Source: Hyalella azteca (lineage: Eukaryota; Arthropoda; Malacostraca; Amphipoda; Hyalellidae). Taken from it: a DNA stretch of 64,000 nucleotides. The number at the start of each line of letters is the position of its first letter. Position 1 is the stretch's first letter. The notes under the pieces were generated by a model, which was not told where the DNA came from, did not search any database, and worked only from the letters and a program-made list of their open reading frames with translations. The stretch is from NCBI RefSeq assembly GCF_000764305.2, contig NW_025936295.1:124001-188000 (forward strand), read 5' to 3'. This document shows positions 10,852 to 23,880 of this stretch, piece after piece. The position numbers and the translations under genes are program-made.

Positions 10852-11224
10852 GTAGTAGTCCTTGATAGTCAGTTACATCTATATATGCACGTTGACTTTT
10901 GAATACAAGTTATTGCGAGTTGTGAATTCGAATTTTTTTTTGTGATTTTCTGAGTGGTGCAAACATTGCTACAATCTGTCGCAATGCGGCAATTTGATAA
11001 AATTTTCTTCTGATACGATGTATTGTGGTGCAAAATGAGGTACAGTAAGATTGTTTATATCGTCAGGCTGTAATATCCTTTATGTAATATCCAACCATCA
11101 ATTCTCAACGTCTTTAAATCACCCTCAACTTATATACCACCTAACAATTTCACAAAAAACTTTGCTCATCATCACAATAATAAGTCACACAGCCGTTATC
11201 AACGCATTATTCGCGGTATTACAG

Positions 11225-11309
11225 ATTCCGCCGTATCGAGAGCTGAGTGCCGAGCAGGCGACGGATTCTGTGGAAGTGGAAGGCTGCCAATGCGAGCTCA
11301 GCTGTCAGG
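11225..11309 (+). other. Candidate isolated coding exon
   Basis: A GC-rich stretch of about 28 codons between a GCGGTATTACAG acceptor and a CAGG|GTGTGT donor, reading IPPYRELSAEQATDSVEV then EGCQCELSCQG. It stands out from AT-rich surroundings, but I cannot attach it to any gene. Its partner exons may have been separated by the adapter junction. It may also be chance. Confidence 0.25.
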
Positions 11310-13504
11310 GTGTGTGGTTGGCAATTAGGTTCTGTGCGGTGTTCTGATCTTTGTGAGCTATTTTCAAATTACGTAATTGTTATTTTAAAATACAACATAA
11401 ATATTGAGTTAATGCTTTTAAAGTCTATCGTTTTTTTTTCGTTTAACCTTTTATTGTAACCGTAAAAGCAAGGAGGTCGAATCACGTGGATAATCAACTG
11501 AGGCTGAGAGAAGGGAATTTTTTTCACGTGCTATTTCAGCTTTTTTAGTTTTTGTTGATGTTCTGAAGAATCGCGGATGTACTTATTCGATATATTTTTC
11601 TCCTGTCCACTTGAATTTCACAAGATTACACGTTATTGAATATTTTTTTACAGTTATTTTCATAGCAGTTATTCGTTATTGTTCTTCTTAGTTAATATTA
11701 AATTATATCTGGCCATTCACTGTAACATTTACTAGCTCTTTCCGTAAGAACTCTGTAGCTGTGTATGTACGCTCACTTTTAACCGAAAGTTGACGTGCGC
11801 CTGAGTCGTCTTGTCGGTGCCACACTGCGGATCGATTGCGCAACTCCGTGCCTCGGACAGCGTGTTGCTCATTAGGCAAGGTTCCTACGGTATCTTCTTA
11901 TCATGATAATGAAAGTTAATCCAGTTATTCACGGATCAATGAGAGCCGAGTATATAGAGAACGCACAACTGTAAGAGGATGCTGGTTTGTTCCCTAAAAT
12001 GACTAAGAAAGGTCTTAGGCAAGGAGCGCGTTTTAGGGTAATGTTAAGCGCTTACGGGATCAAGGATAGTAATTCCGTGGAGTTCGAATTGTTCTTAAAC
12101 TTGATATTAAAGAATGTAGAACATTGACTTCTGATCTAACGTATAAAACTCTGAACATGTTGTTGAAAGGTCAAGCCGCATCGAATGTGATCGTCGTAGT
12201 ATATCTCGTAACAGACATTATACCGTTTGCGAACCGTTTTAGTCTTTCCGTTTCTTTAGTCTCTTTAATCCCCGTTAAATAACATGGCACTATGATCAGC
12301 ATGTTGTTCAATTTATATGAGAAGATGAATTGCCATGCTTTAACTGAATGAAAATCAAAATTTTTTAGCCCGCTCCGTCAGAGTAGGTTATCGAAAAGTT
12401 ATCAAAATTAATTTTTTTTAATTGAATTATTTAAAGATAAACAGAGAAGGGTCTCAAGAAACTCGGCTCAATTAAAAGACTTATTATTATATGTGCTTGA
12501 AATCAGCCATTTTCGTGACAGTGACAAGAAGCTGACTCAGCTGTCGTCATCTGTATGGACGTAGCGAATACTCATTATTGATTCACAAGTTCCCAACAGA
12601 AACGTTCCGTACCAGCGAGAGGCTTGAGAGCCCGTAAACCTCATTCCAAACTGACCGATTTGCTCACATGAAGCATCGATTCCTACCCTCCTTGAAGTAG
12701 CAAACGCAAATTGAAAAAAAATTGCTAGTGACTCATGCAGTCACTGTTTTTCCAATGATATTTCCGCAAAAAATAGGTTAGTTGCCGCTCACGAGCGCCA
12801 ATTTTAAATCTGCGAACAAAATTAAAGCAACATCGATAGATATATCCAGCTACCGAGTTCGCAACCATATGTGGCACCTGATAGGTTCAAATCTCGGCAC
12901 GAGCATTGACGATGCTGCATGGTTACGCGAACATGAAATTCATCTCAACATATTACTTAACAAACTGTGAAATTAAATTGAATGAGACGATATTTTGGTT
13001 CTGGCGTCGCTGTGCTTTAAAAGTAAGATTAATTTCATTCAAGTGATGCAACCAGCCAATGACAAAATCCGTGTAATCAAAATGTAATTATCTGCAAGAT
13101 TCCATTTAAAGCATGCTACTAATGCCGGTTAGTTTTGACTAATGTCAATAGCAATAGTGGCGGCCAATAACATACGTGTTATTGCTCTGATGTTCCAATT
13201 CCAAACTGTTTTGTATAAGGGAGCACAAAATTATTTTCTACACAGTATTCTTTAAGCAATGATTGTAATATACATATTAACAGCAGCATAGTTTTAAAGT
13301 TTTATTATAATATTACACGAACTGAATATGCACTGCCTAAGTTGTTTTACTCAAAATGAGGATGGTACAATTTATGTATATTCCACACAAATTTTTTTCA
13401 AGAAACTGACTGTCAAACATGTTGCTTCACTTTTTGTGTTGTGTCAGTCGAGATGCTATCTCTCGCAGGAGATAATTTTGTTGTGCGCGATGGCAAGGCC
13501 GTTT
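11310..13504. other. Intergenic, no gene seen
   Basis: AT-rich sequence. A GTATATAGAG motif near 11950 and the GC-richer block 11790-11880 could belong to a 5' exon or promoter of the sugar transporter downstream, but nothing in the sequence fixes this. Confidence 0.3.
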
Positions 13505-13785
13505 GCAAGCCGCATGCACCTCATGTGATTGCACGTTTACACGCCGCACCTCACGTTTACAAGCCGCATGCACCTCATGTGATTGCACGTTTACACGCCG
13601 CACCTCACGTTTACAAGCCGCATGCACCTCACGTGATTGCACGTTTACACGCCGCACCTCACGTTTACAAGCCGCACCTCACGTTTCCAAGCCGCACCTC
13701 ACGTTTACAAGCCGCACCTCACGTTTACAAGCCGCACCTCACGTTTACAAGCCGCACCTCACGTTTACAAGCCGCACCTCACGTA
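13505..13785. repeat. Minisatellite with 54-bp and 20-bp units
   Basis: Three copies of a 54-bp unit, built from a 34-bp block containing GCATGCACCTCACGTGATTG and a 20-bp block GCCGCACCTCACGTTTACAA, are followed by about six further copies of the 20-bp block alone. Reading frames stay open through it (APHV..., RRTSRLQ...) because of period and composition. No signal or splice context supports translation. Confidence 0.9.
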
Positions 13786-15118
13786 TCTCTCCACTCAGCA
13801 AAGAAAAACGATGCATTCTGCACTGCGATAAAATTCTTCCACCTGATAACGTGAACATCTTTAATACTTGTGCATGCTCACATGTCTGACTAGAAGCAGT
13901 TCATGATTTTGTTGTCTGTCGTCTAGAAAAAAATAACCATGATAATTTTTGTGCAGTTTTCCTTTTACGTTTGATTTCATTAAATTTTTAATGTGTAAAC
14001 ATTTTTTTTAAATACATAGTGCCGTAGGTTGAAAATTCATTATTATTTTTCTCCTAAGTTCCTAATTCTGTCAGTTTTTCAGGTATATATCAGTTAAATA
14101 TCAGTATATCTATAGAATCATCAGTCAATATTTTACTGTGAAATTGTCCTATATGCTGATAATTATGATCAGTGATCATGCACGAGATGAAATTTTTTGA
14201 AGATTTTCAATTTTTCATTAGATCGTAACACGTTAAAGTATCCGCTACAAGTGCAAGAACATATATATTCGCAGCCACCGTTATTACAACTTCCAGTATC
14301 GTCCCACTGCTTTCTAACGCTCTGCGAAGTGTCATTTTTTGTAACAGCAATCACCCATTATTGCCAGGTAAGGGATAATAAAAGATTTGCGCCACTAAAA
14401 AACTAGCAACCTACGTACAGTATGTACCTATCCAACTTGTCTGATGCCATGTCTGTTTCACTTCTCTACAAAGCCTGGTTTTTTCGTGATTTAGGATTTG
14501 GTAGTCATGTACGTATATACTCATTTGTCAGAAGATGAGACCAATATAACGGAATGTGTGCCTTCGATTATTAGGTTTACATTGTGATCATTCTACATAT
14601 TGAACAAGTCATTAGATTTATTGATAATAGACACGAGACAGTGCGCTGGTGAGTGTCAATAAATGGTGTGATAAAGATAAGAGGTCATTCACATCAACTC
14701 TTTCTATTCAGACGTCGTTCTCTTGTTTTCATGCTACTTAGAAACCATCTCTTGAAAGCCAAGGTTAAAAACGTTTCGGGCAGTTATGGACATGATTCGA
14801 TCCGTAAATACGCCTACTGTATACAACAAAATGAAGCTACTTAATTATTTCAGGCTATCTTAAGATGATGAAGTGATATTGAGCCTTAAGAGCAACTACA
14901 GTACAAGCATTAAATAATGTACCGCACACGCATCATATAGAAGACGCTCGCGTGGGTTGATGGGGTATATGTACTGAACTCAAATGCCTCATGTAATGTA
15001 ATAATTTTTATTAGGCCTCAAGTTAAATATCTCTTAGTCGTTAATGTGGTCTTAATGTTGTTGATATTTTTATGATTGCGTACGGTGATTTGTTTTTCGA
15101 ATGGAGTTTTTATTTCAG
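13786..15118. other. Upstream region of the sugar transporter
   Basis: No coding exon is recognised. A TTTTTATTTCAG acceptor ends at 15118, so at least one untranslated exon of the transporter must lie upstream, possibly beyond this stretch. Confidence 0.4.
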
Positions 15119-15143
15119 CTTGCTATTCGCAGAGTAGCGAGTC

Positions 15144-18100
15144 ATGAGTCGCGTAACATTACCGCTGGTGATAGGAACGCTGGCAGCGGTGGTGGGTAGC
15201 ATACTTCCAGCCGGCCATTCGTTGGGCGTCATCAATACGCCAGAAAAGGTAAGCGCATTACTTTTCTATTTTAATATTCGTAAGAGAAATTAGCTTTAAC
15301 AAAACCAGACGAATTCACAAAAGAAATGCTCGTAATTTTTAGAGGGAATCGTGTTTGTAGCTTTCGTCTGAATAGCAGTCAAGGCACATGGACTAATGCT
15401 TGCAAGCATCACAAGCAACGGGTTCTAATGTTAGCATCGCTTAGCCGATCTCTCTTAGACATCGCATGCGAGTGACAACGATGATTTTTCAGGAGTGCCT
15501 CTTAGTTTTGAATAAAAGAAAACGCTGTCATGGCCATTATTATTTTGCGTAAGGACTATACTTCCTGACAAATACTTAGCGACATTCATACAATGCGCTG
15601 TTGTATTATTGGCTATGCAGTTTATTTAGCATTAATTGACAACACTCACTCCTCTCGATCTATCAGCTTACGTCAAGAATGGATGAAATCAGTAACTATG
15701 CAAAAATACTTGATTCAAATATTAATAATAAATGAAAATTGACAGGGCAACGTCAGTATGTATTTACATTACACAACGCAAGTAAAAAATATATTTTTAA
15801 ATGAAAAATAATTAATTACTAGACATTATTTTTTTGTTTAAAACAACCAGATAAGCGCATGATGTTTTTAGCGCATTTTCTCATTTATGGAAAAAATGCA
15901 CTATTGTGCTCGCCATGTCCGTCTGTCTGTCTGTCCGTCCGTCCGGGACCTCAAGTTTTCGTCGACGAGAAAATGCGCTCTCTGTCACTCACTGCAGTGA
16001 GTACTGAGTTATATTTTTTTTAACTTGCCATTCGTGTTCACACCCACAACCCGGTATAGTTATTCCAGATATACCATTACAGTTGTAGGTTGTATATATA
16101 AGTCGTCATCACTGTGAAGTGTTGCAGGATGGATGTATCAGTCATAACTGTGATATGTTGCAGATTCTATATTTCAATCGTCATCACTGTGACGTGCTGC
16201 AGGCTGGATGTATAAGTCACCACTATGACGTGTTGCAGGTTGGATGTATAAGTCACCTCTATGACGTGTTGCAGGTTTGATGTATAAGTCACCACTATGA
16301 CGTGTTGCAGGTTGGATGTATCAGTCACCACTATGACGTGTTGCAGATTATACGCGCATGGCTCGCCTCGAGCTACGTCGATAGAGCCTGGGATGTGAGC
16401 CCCGAGTTGGAAGTGGTTCTATGGTCGACGGTTGTAGCAGCCTTTGTCGCAGGCGCTGCCCTCGGGGCAGCCGTCGCACCAAAGCTTGCCGACTGCGCTG
16501 GCAGGTGGAAAAAATGTTTATATATGATCGTAAACCAAAAGATACGAGCTGAAAATCCTACTTGATTGGTATTCATCACTCATTTTTATTGTTATCCTCG
16601 TAGGTACTATAGAAATAGCTTCTGAATGACATGCAGGTCCATTAACCTGGTATACCGAATGGTTGTTTATCTGCAAAATAATTTTCCACGTGTATTCCTC
16701 CCAACCAGGCAAAGAAATAGACCACCAATGGTGTCTAAGCAAGTGTTGGCGTTCCTTTACTACGCAAGTAAACTTCGTGTGAATGTATGTGTTATTACGT
16801 TATGCTTGTATAAAAATACATAATCATGAATGTAAGACTATTGTCCAGTGCACCTTAAACTTGTCATGTTCACTTCTGGAGTTCAGAAATATTATAAAAA
16901 TCTGTTCCATAATTGGTAGTCAAAATTTTTAGTTTCAGCTAACTGTGTTTCTTATTTGCAGACGCTTCTCTCTGTTCATAACCCAATTCATCTGCACGGT
17001 ATCAGCAATACTCTTCGGTGTGTGTTACCTACACGAGTACGTCGAGCTCATGATCCTGGGAAGATTCGTTGCCGGACTCTCTGCTGGTGAAATTAACCTT
17101 CTGTAATTTCGATATTTTCTAATAACTTTCTGCAATTTGATGAATTTATACTTTTCTTATAATAAAACTTCATCAAATAGATCAATTGATCCAACAAGTA
17201 TCAGTCAGCTTTCATAGTGGGGTTGAATGGTATGGAAAATCGTTGCTTTACTCTCCAATTTGTGCCTGCCAAAGTACTTATGCAACAGAGACATGAGCAT
17301 TAGGATTTTGCTGCCGGTGAGCATTGAGACTTTTCAGAGACTATGAAAAATATCTTACGATAGAGAAAGTTTTGCGAAAAAAAGATTCTGCGCCAAAGGG
17401 TTAACTGCAAATAACGCGGCTAAGATGTTTCTACGAAACGTGCTACCATTACATTACAAATACATACATTTTGAATGCCCGCATAACTTACGATTTTGTT
17501 GAATTACTGATCATGATGGAACCTTAGAAAATTGTAGCACCGTATAACGATGCATGTACTCCAGGAAAGTCTGGGCGGCCAGCAGAACTTTCAAATGCTA
17601 AGTGCGACAAAATATCATATTAATTTTATAATCGGTTATTGGATCCTTAATTCCGTGGTCAGTAGAGTCTATACACAAAGTCAAAAGTGGCATTTAGACG
17701 TAGAATTCAGCAATGGTAAATAGTGGCAATTAGTAATCGAATTTTAAACTGATCTCCAGTACCTACTGTCCCCGTGTCAAAGCACCTTATGACTATCGAA
17801 CAACTTCAAACCACAGGCATGTCGACCTGCATTGTGACGCTCTACATCTCCGAAATTTGCCCGCCTTCTTTGTCCGGCGTCTTCTCGGCCCTTGTGCCCC
17901 TGGGCTTTACACTGGGCATGCTCATCTCTTACATAGAAGGATTTCCCTCCGTTCTGGGTGAGTTCTCATACACTGTTAAAAAAATTACCGTTAAACGATA
18001 TTACCGGCGTTTCAGTAACCACCCGCCACGTGATAATAAACAACGTGTTGCCGTTTTTATTCCAATTTTACACTAGAAACCCGTGTAACATCTGAAAAAA

Positions 18101-21100
18101 ACGGCAATACGGTTTATTTTCACGCGCGGCTGGTTACTAGAAGACCAGTTTAAGACCGTTTTTTCACTGTTTTTTCGAACAGTGTTTAACTTCTGCCTGC
18201 GTTGGTTAGACTAGATTCCGCACGTTTTCATGACAGGATTATATTTTATAAATATATTCCAATCTTGCATATTATTTATTTGTTAGTTTATTTTGACGAT
18301 TTTTGCATGGTTACTCTGCACATCAACGTAGAGAATGGCAGGGCAAAAATGCGCTTCCCTTGCACTAAAATGGCTTTTTGCTGATACATTTACAGTAGTC
18401 AATAGTTTACAGTATATATATAGGCATAATAATTGTACGCCATCCAATACTTAGTCTTGCCCGACGCTATTTCTAAAAAAAAAATTCCATTAGATGTTCT
18501 GCAAATCGTGCGCAGAGAGCTTGTTGAACTAATGAACATTTAGACAGAAATTTAGTTATGTTTTCGCTTTCGTTTTGTCGGGGTACCTTCTCAAATATTG
18601 AGATCATTTGTCAGCTCATTTTGCCTTTTGTTCCTAATGTTCGTCATTTCAATCCACAACAGTCATGTCTAAATCACTATATTGAGGCTTCGATTATTTA
18701 AACAATATTTTAGTGTTCATCATATTTTTTAATTTACGTTTAGTGCGATCATCAGCGCTTCAAACCATTTTTATTGAGTTTAAAACTATAACCATAAAAC
18801 TTTAATCTTCTTTAACATCAGGAAGTTTAAAAGTTTAATTGTAATATATACCCTTGAATTACATGACAGGCAATGAGTGCAGCTGGATATACCTGATGTG
18901 CGGCAGCCTACCCTACGTGGGAGCTGGCTTCTTTTTGCTGGTATTCGCTCCTGAGTCTCCAACCTTCACGTACCTCTTCAACAAGGAGTTTGGCGATGCA
19001 GTCAAAGGTATTACTTTAAAATAATATTCTTATTAAATACGAAAAGAAATCTTCACTGTTTTCTCGCTTTAGTGAACGAATTTGCTATTTACGAAAAGAG
19101 GTCATAACTACAGTGTATTTATCGATTTGACCAATTTTTTTCGTTCAACCTATGAACATTATTGATAAATTCTTTTGGCATTATTTGAAAGTAATTTAAG
19201 CAGCAATTATTTTTTCCACGCCAATATGCATATATTACTTAATATATAACAATCATCATCAGGTTAAATTTAACTTGCATGCTGCTCGAGAGAGCTTTTT
19301 TATAATGAAATTTAATGTATTGTAGTGGTGAAATTTCAAGCTGTTCCTAAATAGCCCTGAAATTTTCTGGTATGCTGCACACTGTACAGTATTATAAAGT
19401 GGTTAGAAAAGTACAGTCGTTTAGAAAACTTCTCACGTTAATGCAGCGTACAATATGTATCTTAGCGTTGCATTGCCTGCTATAATAACTTAGAGCAGCA
19501 CTTTATTCGCTACTACACTGATAAAGAAACATTGAAGTGTTCGTGTTTTGTTTTAATAATTACAAATATCGTGTCAATATCAGAATTGTGTAGTCTGCGT
19601 GGAACATCTGATGAAGCTGAGGTGGCTGGGGAGCTTGCGGCCCTGGAAAGCGCTGCTCAACGGTCCACCAACGCAGGCTCTTGGACGATCAAAAAAATCA
19701 TGGGCGATTCAAGCTTACGGCGACTCCTGATCTTCGTTTTCCTACTGAATGTTGCTCAACAGCTGTCGGGTGTCAACGCGGTGCGTCGGCAGAGAATTTC
19801 ATTGGGGAAATACTGTTGCAGAGTGCAATCAAAGTTTCACTTAACTTGAAACTGAAGTTTCAGGCAATGAAGTTTTTAGAGTTTCTGAAGTGTTTTAGAA
19901 AAGTTGCAAGTTGTTCTTGTGTTATTTTCGAAAGGTGTGCATTTTGAGAGGCTGTTTCCTCACTACACACATCTTGTCGAGCCAGTGTTCAGTGTCGAGC
20001 CTTGTCTCCATTTTCCTGATTCAGAAATTTACACGAGTGATGTCTAATGTGAAAGTTTCACTCAAGAATGAAGTTAGAATTGAACAAAATAAGAAATGAT
20101 GTGAAGACAAGTTTCTAGCATACACATTATGATGGGGCAAATGTTGTGTAACTAAAGTATTTCCACACCAATGCTGTAGAAGCATTAAATCGGCTAAAAT
20201 AATTCACATGAAAATGTTGATGTAGACCGCATGCAACGATTTTTTTGTTTATTTCAACTCGATAATGTTACAGTATACGCAATAAATCCTCACTTTTTGT
20301 ATCGTTATGTGTAATTATTATCATTGTGTTGCAGGTCTTCTACTACTCCACGCTGGTGTATCGCAGCGCAGGGCTCCAGGGCCAGCAGGTCGTCGTAGCC
20401 ACCTTCTGCATCTTCCTGATGAACGTCGTCATGTCGGCCACGGCTTTGCCTCTTCTACGGTAATTGACTCGTGCCACCATTTGGTGAAATGGCTCGTGCC
20501 GCCATTTGGTGAAATGGCTCGTGCCGCCATTTGGTGAAATGGCTCGTGCCGCCATTTGGTGAAATGGCTCGTGCCACCATTTGGTGAAATGGCTCGTGCC
20601 GCCATTTGGTGAAATGGCTCGTGCCGCCATTTGGTGAAATGGCTCGTGCCGCCATTCGGTAAAACGGCTCCTAAATATAAAGTACACCTAGCTAATGATA
20701 GATCAAAGATTATTACGACATCCGTGTGCAGAATTATAGATTAACTTTACGATATATGTTAAAAATTAGGGTTTTAAACCTTTATTGAGGAGACATTGAC
20801 AGAAAATTGCTCAAGATTGAATTCAAAGGTTAAACCGCGTACTACAGTCTGGGTAAAATCTGAGTATGTAAAATTAATCATGTTGAATATGAATTGCATC
20901 TTGCGTTTCACAATATTTGTGCATTATTCATAAAGTTATTTTCAAAAACTTGAAATTTTATGTCATCAATTTCAATTATGCGCTCACATTCATGACAATA
21001 AATGGCTTTAGTCAAACTTTACATGTAAACAGAGTGTCAATGACAAATGTGATTCGTTTTAAGATATTAAATGTTTTTCGAGCAGATACTTTAGGAGAAG

Positions 21101-22232
21101 AGCTCTACTGACGGTTTCTATGACTGGTACCATAGCTTGCTTTATCGTCCTCGTGGTGTCACTCTCAGTGGTACAAGAATCTTCAGATGATATCCCTTTG
21201 CTGGTGGCGTCTGTTGCTCCCGTTGAAGAATCGATCAATTCAACAAATATGACTCGACAAATATTCAGAAACTCGAATATTGTCTTAGACACGAAATATC
21301 CTGGAATGGCACCCATTCAACCTGCTTCGCTTTTCAACAACTGCACGGTTGAGGATCCTGTAACAATTAGAAATTTTTCTGCAATGAAAACTTCCGAACC
21401 GAGTTCCAATAATAACGACCTACAGTTTGAAGATCAAATGACTGAACCCCAGCCTGATGAAGGGGGTTGGGCCGGTGTTTGTGCGTTGGTGGCGACAGTC
21501 ATTTTCGTTCTCGCTTACGGTGTCGGCTTAGGGCCAGTGCCGTACTCATATGCTGCAGGTCAGCTCTACTGTTAACACTGATTCGTGTTCATAAAACTTT
21601 ATGCTGGTTATTGCTTCATCTTCTCTCAAGGAAATTTTAAAAATTTCCAATCCAGTTCGCTTGTGAAACATAAAGTAGTTGCTGTTCATTTACTATTATA
21701 AAATACCAGATAAACATTGAGTAATAGGAGAATATAAACTAATATTTTCTTCGATGCTCTGCCAGAAACGTTCCCGGACGGTCCGCGCAGTGTGGCGCTG
21801 GCGGTAGGCGGAACGGCGAACTGGGGAGGGAATTTCTTGGTTGGTTTGTTGTTCCCGTTGATCCAGCGACACATGCAGCACTACTCATTCCTGCTCTTCA
21901 CGACCTTTACCCTTGTGCTGCTCATCGTTTTTCAGTAAGTATTCAGCTTAATATAAGTATACTTCGTTGTTTCTTAAGCGTTAAGCTGAAGTTTATACGA
22001 CTAAAATAAAATATATGTATAAAAACGTTTTTTGATGTCGCAGTATCACTCGTGTGATTTGAGATAATAGTTACTGTTGTCTCTACAAAATATTTTACAG
22101 TAAATTTTAGTTGCTACTCTAAATTAGCCCTTAATCTTCAGGTGGCTGCCAGAACCTAAATCGTGCAAAAGTGGCCAAGAACTCGCCGAGCCTAACCCCG
22201 GGGAGAGCTCGGAACTATTACCATCTCGATAA
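15144..22232 (+). CDS. SLC2/GLUT-family sugar transporter, divergent, long loop 9
   Basis: Facilitative sugar transporter of the major facilitator superfamily, 573 residues in ten coding exons: 15144-15248, 16347-16504, 16962-17086, 17817-17957, 18870-19007, 19584-19780, 20335-20459, 21086-21558, 21766-21934, 22142-22232. All joins keep phase (total 1722 nt) and all have GT...AG. Motifs: GVINTPEK (end of TM1), ADCAGRR (residues 83-89), GRFVAG (121-126), YISEICP (139-145), PESP (204-207), QQLSGVNAVFYYS (281-293, QLS as in class I GLUTs), GLGPVPY (477-483). Changes from canonical GLUT: the second GRR loop is RYFRRR (330-335), the GPGPIPW tryptophan is Y, and the C-terminal PETK is PEPK. An exofacial loop of about 98 residues (360-457) with four N-glycosylation sequons lies between TM9 and TM10. 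Glucose transport is likely but unproven. Confidence 0.93.
15867..16020 (+). mobile_element. (GTCY)n-bearing MITE-like element, copy 2
   Basis: Near-consensus copy inside transporter intron 1, with the AGCGCATTTTCTC / GAGAAAATGCGCT inverted pair, a GTCTGTCC run and the CTCACTGCAGTGAG palindrome. Confidence 0.8.
16092..16346 (+). repeat. 36-bp tandem repeat ending at the exon 2 acceptor
   Basis: Seven units, each ending TTGCAG or CTGCAG, at 16127, 16163, 16202, 16238, 16274, 16310 and 16346. Six are 36 bp and one is 39 bp; the last units are nearly identical (GGATGTATAAGTCACCACTATGACG core). The final unit is the real 3' splice site of transporter exon 2. The penultimate acceptor (16310) is in frame and open and would add VGCISHHYDVLQ. 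The next one back meets TGA. Confidence 0.92.
17971..18184. mobile_element. Small TIR element (MITE) in transporter intron 4
   Basis: About 214 bp bounded by CACTGTTAAAAAAATTACCG on the left and the inverted TTTTTTCGAACAGTG on the right, starting 13 bp after the exon 4 donor. No clear target duplication is visible. No coding capacity. Confidence 0.5.
20469..20670. repeat. 25-bp minisatellite, 8 units, beside the exon 7 donor
   Basis: Eight tandem copies of CGTGCCGCCATTTGGTGAAATGGCT (with ACC/GCC variants) begin about 9 bases after the exon 7 donor (CG|GTAATT at 20459/20460). Part of each unit, CCATTTGG...AAATGG, is weakly self-complementary. Open frames here, on either strand, are by-products of the repeat. 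Confidence 0.92.
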
Positions 22233-22306
22233 TTCCTAAAGCGGCATTTAATGCAGAAAATATTGTCTTCAATGATCACTAAGAATGATCGAGATATAAA
22301 TAATGG

Positions 22307-22312
22307 AATAAA
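22307..22312 (+). terminator. Polyadenylation signal of the sugar transporter
   Basis: AATAAA 75 bp after the transporter stop codon, followed by a T-rich stretch. Confidence 0.7.
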
Positions 22313-23878
22313 TTTTTAACCAGTGTCAATCAACCTCGTACAAAATCAAATATTTTAGATCGTTCTTTTGTGATTCAAGAAACCTAAAATTATGCAACAC
22401 GTCTGTAAAAGACACTGAAACTGAACTTAGAAAAAATCAACTCATTACTAACGACTAAGGAATCTTATACTTATTTTTTACGTGCTGCAACACATGGTGT
22501 TGGTAGCTATGATCATGGTTGAATTAATTAATATGGTTGAATGGAATTAATATGCTTGAATATTAATTCAACCATGTCTATGATATTCCTTCCTCTAAAC
22601 CTCGTGTCTGTGCGCCTCAGTAGGGAGGGACAACTGGGAAGCATTTTGATTTTTCTCGCTTGAACTTTTGTGAGTTTGTAACTTGAGATACGCATAAATA
22701 ATTTTAACTACAATTAAATCATCATATTTGTTTAGTGAAATAATGTTAGGAAATAGAGGCCAACTGACATTCTATAAAACAACACAAGGCCTTGAGGAGT
22801 CGGCGGTATCCTGAAGAGCTTTTGCATGACCTAAAAGGAAACGTTATTAAAATTATTCTTAGACAATTATTTCATCTTATTGAAAAACTAATAGTGTTCA
22901 AAGTGTTTTAAAATGAATTCCTTACATAATTTTTTGTTATATATTTGTAATAATTTTGTTCCTCAACCGAGACGAGGCATTTAACAATTGTGAACACATT
23001 TATGTTTTAATACCGATTGACATATGCGTTGACATTACCTGATGACATGTAACAATAATCTTCTCGTATATAAGAATTTATTTAATGTTTAACTTGATAG
23101 ACTGAAATGAATCAATTAATTAATAAAATATAAAGATTTAACTCCCAATTTTATCGCAGAAGGAATCGTTCACCACTTTTCGGGGGGTATGATCGCGAAT
23201 AACTTGTTCATTCGACCTATTCATACAAAATTAAGAAACAAAATTCTATAATTTCATATAAACACAAAAATTATTGAATATTCCTGAACGGTGTAACAAC
23301 ACATAAAATTTTGTAATGACTACTGCTATATTACCTGACAATAATATAGTACAGCGAACCATCTACTAGATATAAAAAAGTGGGTATATTTGCCAAGATG
23401 GATTAAATAGTTTAATACGTTTTTAGCATAAATAAAGAAAAAATTGCATGCTCATGGCGTGGATTAGAGCGATGAATATTCAATGTTAAAATCTAAAGCA
23501 ACAAAAATATATAATAATTGTGGCTCAATTAAGTCAACGGTCCAAAGTGTTGTCCACTCGACTCACCGTTTCATGATGTATAATGGATATTGTGTCAGTA
23601 AATTGTTTTTTTTTTTGTAAATGCCTGAGTTGGACTTTGTTATCAGACTTTTATTATGGAATTTTGGCGAGTTAAAGCATGAACTTGTCATTGTAATTTC
23701 TGAACTCGTTACCTAAATTCATTGGCCGCAACCTATATTCAGCGGTTATATAGTAAGTATAAAATTTGTAACTTAAAACCGGTGATCCCTATAGATGCGT
23801 GGTGAAACTAGCTGAACCCATATGAATTCGCGAAATATGTTCAAGCCGGGACATGATAGGATTAGAATTAAAATGTTA
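22313..23878. other. Intergenic with one hairpin-forming repeat
   Basis: AT-rich and without a gene. The inverted repeat ATGGTTGAATTAAT...ATTAATTCAACCAT lies at about 22514-22576 and belongs to a small palindromic family seen again at 28.92 and 44.87 kb. Confidence 0.45.
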
Positions 23879-23880
23879 TA

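Noticed and set aside
13441..13889. Three overlapping open frames of His/Pro/Ala- or Arg/Thr/Ser-rich repeats
   Set aside because: All derive from the 20-bp and 54-bp minisatellite; several frames are open at once and none has a signal peptide or splice context.
20307..20687. Frames on both strands through the 25-bp minisatellite (HEPFHQM repeats)
   Set aside because: By-products of the repeat. Only the part before 20459 is a real exon, and in a different frame.
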